Below are positions 15,954-19,134 of a DNA stretch of 19,134 nt, in pieces. Both the position numbers and the translations under genes were made by a program. The stretch is from positions 1 to 19,134 of the forward strand of contig MEXE01000044.1 of the NCBI GenBank assembly GCA_001775555.1, read 5' to 3'. Each line of letters opens with the position of its first letter. Position 1 is the stretch's first letter. This DNA comes from Candidatus Amesbacteria bacterium RBG_19FT_COMBO_48_16. GTDB taxonomy: Bacteria > Patescibacteriota > Microgenomatia > CAZETR01 > Amesbacteraceae. The notes under the pieces were generated by a model that was not told the DNA's origin, made no database searches, and was given only the letters and a program-made list of their open reading frames with translations.

Positions 15954-16445
15954 ATGCCCTCATTGGTTTTAATTGTAGCTCTCATCGTTCTGGCAGTTGG
16001 TATAGTTTTTCGCCCTTCGGCCAAAGATCAGGTTTTGGGTCAACAGGAACAACGGCTGACAAATCCCACACCAGCCATCACTCCTGCCCCGTCACCTTTT
16101 CCGACGTCAGTTCCCATCCGTAAGCCTACATCCGCCAGGATTCCAACCAATACATCCATACCTATACCCCCACCGGATTTATCCTCCTGGGTGTATCCCG
16201 GCTCCCAATTGGTATCATCAGGAGTGTGGCAAACGTCCGACTCCCCGGACACTGTCACTTCCTGGTACAGAAACAAAATTGAGGCTTTAAATTTGACCGC
16301 CACCTCTTTTGTCAAAACCTCTGCCAACGATCGTGTCCTCAACCGTTTAGTTGCCGAAGGATTTGATGTCAAAGTAGATATTGAAATATCCCGATCTGAT
16401 AATTCTTCCTTCACCCGTATTCGCATCACTCTTGACAACAGCTGA
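15954..16445 (+). CDS. Membrane-anchored Pro/Thr-rich secreted protein
   Basis: A 163-aa protein with an N-terminal span (residues 2-19), a Pro/Thr/Ser linker (about 36-74, with many P-x-P and T-P units), and a compact domain (about 77-163). The domain starts YPGSQLVSSGVW, holds SPDTVTSWYRNKIEALNL, and ends in beta-like DVKVDIEISR and TRIRITL. This kind of small domain behind an anchor and linker is common in secreted proteins of CPR bacteria, but its function is not known to me. The ATG at 15954 follows AGGGAAGT, which could act as a weak Shine-Dalgarno though it is very close. It is divergent from the GT4 gene with about 160 bp between starts. An intrinsic terminator follows its stop. Confidence 0.75.
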   Translation: MPSLVLIVALIVLAVGIVFRPSAKDQVLGQQEQRLTNPTPAITPAPSPFPTSVPIRKPTSARIPTNTSIPIPPPDLSSWVYPGSQLVSSGVWQTSDSPDTVTSWYRNKIEALNLTATSFVKTSANDRVLNRLVAEGFDVKVDIEISRSDNSSFTRIRITLDNS

Positions 16446-16472
16446 CTGCTTTGTTAGCATCCACCCAACTTG

Positions 16473-16496
16473 ACTGCCCAGGCAGTTTTTTTATTT
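16473..16496 (+). terminator. Intrinsic terminator
   Basis: ACTGC (16473-16477) and GCAGT (16482-16486) form a short stem, extendable by one G-C pair to ACTGCC/GGCAGT, followed by seven T and then ATTT. It lies 27 nt after the stop of the Pro-rich protein gene. The next gene begins 17 nt downstream, so that gene probably has its own promoter or depends on read-through. Confidence 0.7.
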
Positions 16497-16512
16497 AAAG
16501 AGGCATTTAAAA

Positions 16513-17166
16513 GTGTCATTAAGAGATTTCCGAGCCAGATTTTTCAGAAACTTTAGATTTCGTCCCTCCTTTTCTCCGGGCAGTATCTCCCGTATTAAAA
16601 AATATAACTTCAAAAAGATCCTGCCGGTTTTAATTTTAGGCATAGCCGTCATAATCGCCGTCTTTTGGGTTTTGGGTCTCTTGAGGCGTACCGGTAAACC
16701 TTCATCCCGTCTAGCCGCTGACGGCCGGGCTGTAGTTGCCGGTGCCAAAGCCACTCAAAGTCTCAATCGCGAATTCTCCTTTCCCTTAAAAAATTCCAAA
16801 GGTGTTACTTTGGACGAAATAAAGTTTTTGCTCGAATCGGCCCAACTGCGTGACGAAATAATTGTCAAAGGCAATAGAGCCACTGCCATCCAGGGTCGGA
16901 CCTTCCTGATTCTGACGGTCAAAATTACCAGTAGTTTTACCCGGTCTTTGGAAATAAATTCCAAAGATTACTTCCGCCTGACGGTTAACGATAATTCTAT
17001 TGAGCGGTTGGCACCCGAAATTCACAACGATCCGGTTATCGTTCAGCCTACCTCTACCAAATATACCCGTCTGGGTTTTCCTATAAACGACTCGGATAAA
17101 AACTTAAAACTACTTGTGGGTGAGATCGAGGGTGAGAAAACCACCATCGATCTTAACTGGCAATAG
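16513..17166 (+). CDS. Membrane-anchored DUF4352-like protein
   Basis: A 217-aa protein with a basic, Arg/Phe-rich cytoplasmic start, one span (about 36-56: ILPVLILGIAVIIAVFWVLG), and an outer beta-rich domain (about 80-217). The domain contains AIQGRTFLILTVKI, DYFRLTVNDN, and APEIHNDPVIVQPTSTKYTR, then LLVGEIEGEKTTIDLNW. This is the pattern of DUF4352-type immunoglobulin-like extracellular domains, and the NDPV and STKYTRLGFP blocks are ones I associate with Microgenomates members. The GTG start at 16513 follows AAAGAGG with about 9 nt spacing. The next gene begins 7 nt after its stop. Function is unknown; a role in the cell envelope is likely. Confidence 0.78.
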   Translation: MSLRDFRARFFRNFRFRPSFSPGSISRIKKYNFKKILPVLILGIAVIIAVFWVLGLLRRTGKPSSRLAADGRAVVAGAKATQSLNREFSFPLKNSKGVTLDEIKFLLESAQLRDEIIVKGNRATAIQGRTFLILTVKITSSFTRSLEINSKDYFRLTVNDNSIERLAPEIHNDPVIVQPTSTKYTRLGFPINDSDKNLKLLVGEIEGEKTTIDLNWQ

Positions 17167-17173
17167 TCCTTCA

Positions 17174-17344
17174 ATGAATAAATACTCAATTCAATCCCTT
17201 TCCCCCTCTTTGATTGATGAAATCGTACATTCGCTGAAGATGATTCACGGCTACGGAAGCCTGGAAATATATGTCCAGGATAACACTGTTACCCAGATTA
17301 CTGTCCGCAACATCAAGAAGACGTCCACCCAAAAACCACGCTGA
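17174..17344 (+). CDS. DUF2292-like mini protein
   Basis: A 56-aa protein from ATG at 17174, 7 nt after the upstream stop. The frame is open further upstream, but that part overlaps the DUF4352-like gene in another frame. A predicted helix (SPSLIDEIVHSLKMIH) is followed by a beta hairpin (YGSLEIYVQDNTVTQITV), the arrangement of the DUF2292/YezD family of small soluble proteins of unknown function. The basic tail NIKKTSTQKPR is typical of such proteins. It is cytoplasmic and probably co-transcribed with the upstream gene. A TTGACA box begins 3 nt after its stop. Confidence 0.65.
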   Translation: MNKYSIQSLSPSLIDEIVHSLKMIHGYGSLEIYVQDNTVTQITVRNIKKTSTQKPR

Positions 17345-17347
17345 TAC

Positions 17348-17377
17348 TTGACAAACGTATTTGTTTATAATAAACAA
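17348..17377 (+). promoter_or_regulatory. Promoter-like boxes with operator-like palindrome
   Basis: A perfect TTGACA (17348-17353) and a perfect TATAAT (17366-17371) are both present, but only 12 bp apart instead of about 17, so they may not work as one pair. TATAAT lies in the 17-nt palindrome TTGTTTAT-A-ATAAACAA (17361-17377). A second inverted repeat, ACAAA-CGTA-TTTGT (17351-17364), overlaps the other side. The nesting suggests a regulator site. Confidence 0.45.
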
Positions 17378-17496
17378 TAAATACAATTTAAAAAACTAAA
17401 GCTAACAAAAGCAAACAAAACTTCTCAATCTGCATCTGCCTGCCCCGGATTAAGGAAGTTTATTACGAAAACTTTAATAGATTAAAGCTGACCGCG

Positions 17497-17562
17497 AACG
17501 GAGGCTTCTCAGTCTTCTCCCAAAGCTTGTCGAGGGAAAGGAAAGAGAGGCCTCCGTTTTTT
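17497..17562 (+). terminator. Terminator-like hairpin in the leader (possible attenuator)
   Basis: AACGGAGGC (17497-17505) pairs with GCCTCCGTT (17550-17558); the stem continues as TTCTC (17506-17510) with GAGAG (17545-17549), including one G-U pair. TCCC/GGGA (17518-17521, 17534-17537) can form an apical stem. Six T (17557-17562) follow directly. The right arm GCCTCC is also complementary to the Shine-Dalgarno GGAGGT of the next gene. Confidence 0.68.
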
Positions 17563-17590
17563 GGTAAATCCAAAAGACGGATCGAAGTGC

Positions 17591-17611
17591 CCCCTGAGCT
17601 AGTCGAAGGGG
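17591..17611 (+). repeat. Hairpin with AGCTAGTCGA loop
   Basis: CCCCT (17591-17595) pairs with AGGGG (17607-17611). The loop contains AGCTAGTCGA (17597-17606), matching AGCTTGTCGA at 17524-17533 at nine of ten positions; that copy also lies between CCC and GGG. Such CCCTGAGCT-x-GTCGAAGGG sequences are, from memory, a dispersed intergenic repeat in many genomes. Confidence 0.55.
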
Positions 17612-17623
17612 AATCACCAAACG

Positions 17624-17633
17624 AAAGGAGGTG
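17624..17633 (+). promoter_or_regulatory. Strong Shine-Dalgarno sequence
   Basis: AAAGGAGGTG is a near-complete match to the anti-Shine-Dalgarno end of bacterial 16S rRNA, 11 nt before the ATG at 17645. It supports that start and suggests high expression. Most other genes in the window have none. Confidence 0.85.
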
Positions 17634-17644
17634 AAGAATATAAA

Positions 17645-18901
17645 ATGACAAAATTTACAAAAAAAATATTGGCAGCCGCATCCGCAGGAACTATGTTCCT
17701 GAGTTTAGCTTCTCCCGTCTTGGCTGACAACACTATCGAGATAATCGGTAACGGTTACGATTCCGAGAATGAAGTAGAAGTAGAACTGGAAAACGAAACG
17801 TCGGTTTACCAGCACAACAAGGCAATAATCATCAATGACATTGATGCCGACGCCGAAACCGGTGAAAACGACGCTAACCAGAATACCGGCGGTACGACTG
17901 GTATACTAACCGGCAACGCCAGGACTAGTGTAGCCATCTCCAATATGCTCAACAGCAACTCCGCCTATGTGGACTGCTGTTCAGCCGGAGACACCACAGT
18001 CAAAATTGCTGAAAATGGCGCGGAGTCCGAGAATGAAGTAGAACTCGAACTGGAAAACGAGATCGATATCTATCAGGACAACTTTGCCAAAGTCAAAAAC
18101 GAGGTTGATGCCGACGCCGAAACCGGTGAAAACGACGCTAACCAGAATACTGGCGGCGACGTCCTAGTTTCTACCGGCAAGGCATCCACTACTGTCGAAG
18201 TCTCTACTCTGGCCAACGCCAACATGGCGGTGGTTGGAGGAGGTGATAACGACGGCGGGTCGCTGTCTGCCTGGATTGTGGGTAACGGTTATGATTCCGA
18301 AAACGAAATCGAATTGGAGTTGGAAAAGGAAACCCTAATTACCCAGGACAACTTTGCCAAAGTCAAAAACGAGGTGGAAGCCGAAGCCGAAACCGGTGAA
18401 AACGACGCTAACCAGAATACTGGCGGCGACGTGCTAATCGGTACCGGTGACGCCAAAACCTGGGTAGAGGTTGACAACATGGTCAACTTCAACTCTGCTG
18501 AGGTTGACTGCGGATGCCTATTGGACCTTTTTGCCAAGATTGGCGAAAACGGGGCTGATACCGAAAACGAGATCGAAGCCGAACTTGAAAGCGAAAAGAA
18601 TGTCTACCAAGGTTGGGGAGAATACGGAAATTTCGCTTTCCTTCTCAACGATGTCGATGGGGATTCTGAGACTGGCGAAAATGACGTCGATCAGAACACC
18701 GGAGATCCCGAGGGTGATCCGGGTATCCTGACAGGAGACGCTTTGGATCATGTGGCCGTAAGCAATTCCGGTAACGTCAACATTTATGGTGACGGAGCTG
18801 GTTTTGAATGGCCCGAATTGCCCGAATGGCCCGAATTTGACTTCAGTTTCAGTTTCAATCTGAGCCTAAGTCAACTTTTGGGTTTCTTGGGATTAGTTTA
18901 A
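17645..18901 (+). CDS. Secreted acidic four-repeat surface protein
   Basis: A 418-aa protein. The signal peptide (1-27) has a basic start and the cleavage site ASPVLA-DN. Four repeats follow, at about 31-115, 117-200, 208-290 and 297-384, with a period of 88-90. Each repeat has GNG/ENG-x-(D/E)-(S/T)ENE-(V/I), an acidic strand (VELELEN), YQ or TQ with N, then DADAETGENDANQNTGG, a TG-x-A unit and N-x2-N-x-N. Regular alternation and N/D/G-rich turns suggest a beta-solenoid or a calcium-binding fold. Cysteines occur in only two places (C111-C112, C289/C291), between repeats. The tail (387-418) has EWPELPEWPEFDF and then alternating SFSFNLSLS. There is no sorting signal or membrane span. It is preceded by a strong Shine-Dalgarno and a structured leader. 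Likely an abundant surface or extracellular protein; function is inferred only. Confidence 0.85.
   Translation: MTKFTKKILAAASAGTMFLSLASPVLADNTIEIIGNGYDSENEVEVELENETSVYQHNKAIIINDIDADAETGENDANQNTGGTTGILTGNARTSVAISNMLNSNSAYVDCCSAGDTTVKIAENGAESENEVELELENEIDIYQDNFAKVKNEVDADAETGENDANQNTGGDVLVSTGKASTTVEVSTLANANMAVVGGGDNDGGSLSAWIVGNGYDSENEIELELEKETLITQDNFAKVKNEVEAEAETGENDANQNTGGDVLIGTGDAKTWVEVDNMVNFNSAEVDCGCLLDLFAKIGENGADTENEIEAELESEKNVYQGWGEYGNFAFLLNDVDGDSETGENDVDQNTGDPEGDPGILTGDALDHVAVSNSGNVNIYGDGAGFEWPELPEWPEFDFSFSFNLSLSQLLGFLGLV
17841..18432 (+). repeat. Near-identical DNA repeats within the acidic protein gene
   Basis: 17841-17886 equals 18105-18150 over 46 nt. 18074-18105 equals 18344-18375 over 32 nt, and 18118-18162 equals 18388-18432 over 45 nt. 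Synonymous positions are conserved too, which points to recent duplication or gene conversion of the core TGEND-coding part. The fourth repeat has diverged much more. Confidence 0.85.
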
Positions 18902-18910
18902 ATTTTGACG

Positions 18911-18955
18911 TTTGTGGGGTGCGCCTGCTAGCACTTCAGCCGGCCACCTCACAAA
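18911..18955 (+). terminator. Long hairpin after the acidic protein gene
   Basis: TTTGTGGGGTG (18911-18921) pairs with CACCTCACAAA (18945-18955) as RNA, with one G-U. It starts 9 nt after the stop. The following CTCAAAAACAAAAAT has no U-run, so this is either a poor terminator or a 3' stabiliser of an abundant mRNA. Confidence 0.55.
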
Positions 18956-18972
18956 CTCAAAAACAAAAATAT

Positions 18973-19003
18973 TTAGAAATTAGGATTTAAAAATTAGAAA
19001 TTA
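18973..19003 (+). repeat. Short AT-rich direct repeat
   Basis: TTAGAAATTA occurs at 18973-18982 and 18994-19003, 21 bp apart, in the AT-rich gap before the last gene. The second copy lies 7 bp before the ATG at 19011. No Shine-Dalgarno is seen here. It could be part of a promoter or a simple AT-rich repeat. Confidence 0.4.
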
Positions 19004-19010
19004 ACTAACA

Positions 19011-19134
19011 ATGTTTAATAAAAAGAACACCCAATTTATCCACCGCCTCGTGTCGGTAGTAGCCCTCTGCGGTATCTTATTGGTCCAGGTCCTGCCTGTC
19101 CGGGCTCAGTCAGCTCCTCCGCCGCCCCCGCCGC
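19011..19134 (+). CDS. Partial secreted Pro-rich protein (runs off the right edge)
   Basis: The ATG at 19011 opens a frame of 41 complete codons up to the window edge. It encodes a basic start (MFNKKNTQFIHRL), a hydrophobic core (VSVVALCGILLVQVL), and PVRAQSA, a likely signal peptidase site after about residue 33. A run of prolines then begins. It looks like another exported protein with a Pro-rich linker next to the mature N-terminus. The frame is short and partly seen, but the signal peptide is convincing. It lies 109 bp after the acidic repeat protein gene. Confidence 0.65.
   Translation, partial: MFNKKNTQFIHRLVSVVALCGILLVQVLPVRAQSAPPPPPP

Larger units (their letters stand above)
17345..17644 (+). 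other. 300-bp structured leader before the acidic repeat protein
   Basis: This gap holds, in order: promoter-like boxes with a palindrome over TATAAT, an A-rich stretch, the inverted repeat CTTTAAT-AG-ATTAAAG (17472-17487), a long terminator-like hairpin with six T (17497-17562), a second hairpin (17591-17611), and a strong Shine-Dalgarno (17624-17633). No protein-coding frame is convincing. It could be one regulated 5' leader of about 270 nt, or a small RNA gene of about 190 nt followed by the leader of the next gene. Confidence 0.6.

Noticed and set aside
15794..16024. 77-codon 5' extension of the lone - strand GT4
   Set aside because: It overlaps the signal-anchor part of the divergent gene, crosses the promoter and palindromes, and does not resemble protein; the first GT4 strand starts at 15793.
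16040..16438. 132-codon - strand frame opposite the Pro-rich protein
   Set aside because: It is antisense to a gene with a clear anchor, linker and domain, and shows no recognisable protein pattern.
17843..18426. CRISPR-like array
   Set aside because: The repeats are 88-90 codons apart, lie in frame within a coding sequence and translate to conserved protein motifs.
1..19134. tRNA, rRNA or other known structured RNA genes
   Set aside because: No T-loop GTTCRANNC with acceptor pairing and no rRNA-like sequence was noticed on either strand.

Overview
The window reads as a chromosome segment of a Patescibacteria (Candidate Phyla Radiation) bacterium, most likely of the Microgenomates group. 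That is an inference from gene content. The segment carries many glycosyltransferases related to one another, small secreted proteins with one N-terminal anchor and a Pro/Thr-rich linker, a DUF4352-like membrane-anchored protein, a DUF2292-like mini protein and a sortase. Most genes lack a Shine-Dalgarno sequence and many overlap. No rRNA, tRNA, CRISPR array, transposase or phage gene was seen.

Region 1 (2-7599, + strand) is a tightly packed glycan-assembly operon. The left-edge gene is open at its 5' end and encodes the tail of a membrane GT2, a complete-looking polysaccharide flippase and a GT4 in one frame. It is followed by GT4, polysaccharide deacetylase, GT2, GT2 and GT4. The neighbouring starts and stops overlap or nearly touch, including three 4-nt ATGA overlaps. 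The two downstream GT4s are paralogs and the two GT2s are paralogs, so the block grew by duplication. A PIG-L type deacetylase (8326-7523, - strand) converges on it and shares 77 bp with the last GT4.

Region 2 (8394-14179, + strand) is a cell-surface operon. It holds two polytopic GT-C type membrane proteins, a secreted glycosidase-like TIM-barrel protein, a secreted FN3 protein ending in an APTG/membrane span/Arg tail, and a sortase whose start overlaps that gene. The natural reading is that lipid-linked sugars are transferred outside the membrane and a surface protein is attached by the co-encoded sortase.

Region 3 (14180-14563) has no confident gene. It holds a hairpin at the sortase stop, two inverted copies of a 20-bp sequence, and between them a two-membrane-span reading frame without a normal start. 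Region 4 (14564-17344) has a - strand GT4 and a divergent + strand run of a Pro-rich anchored protein, an intrinsic terminator, a DUF4352-like protein and a DUF2292-like protein. Two palindromes sharing GTTTGCA lie in the divergent promoter region.

Region 5 (17345-19134) has a 300-bp structured leader (promoter-like boxes, palindrome, terminator-like hairpin, second hairpin, strong Shine-Dalgarno). It precedes a secreted, very acidic protein made of four repeats of about 88 residues. A partial Pro-rich secreted protein runs off the right edge. The most interesting parts are the triple fusion at the left edge, the sortase/substrate pair, and the structured leader with its acidic repeat protein. 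All functional calls come from reading the sequence without database searches.
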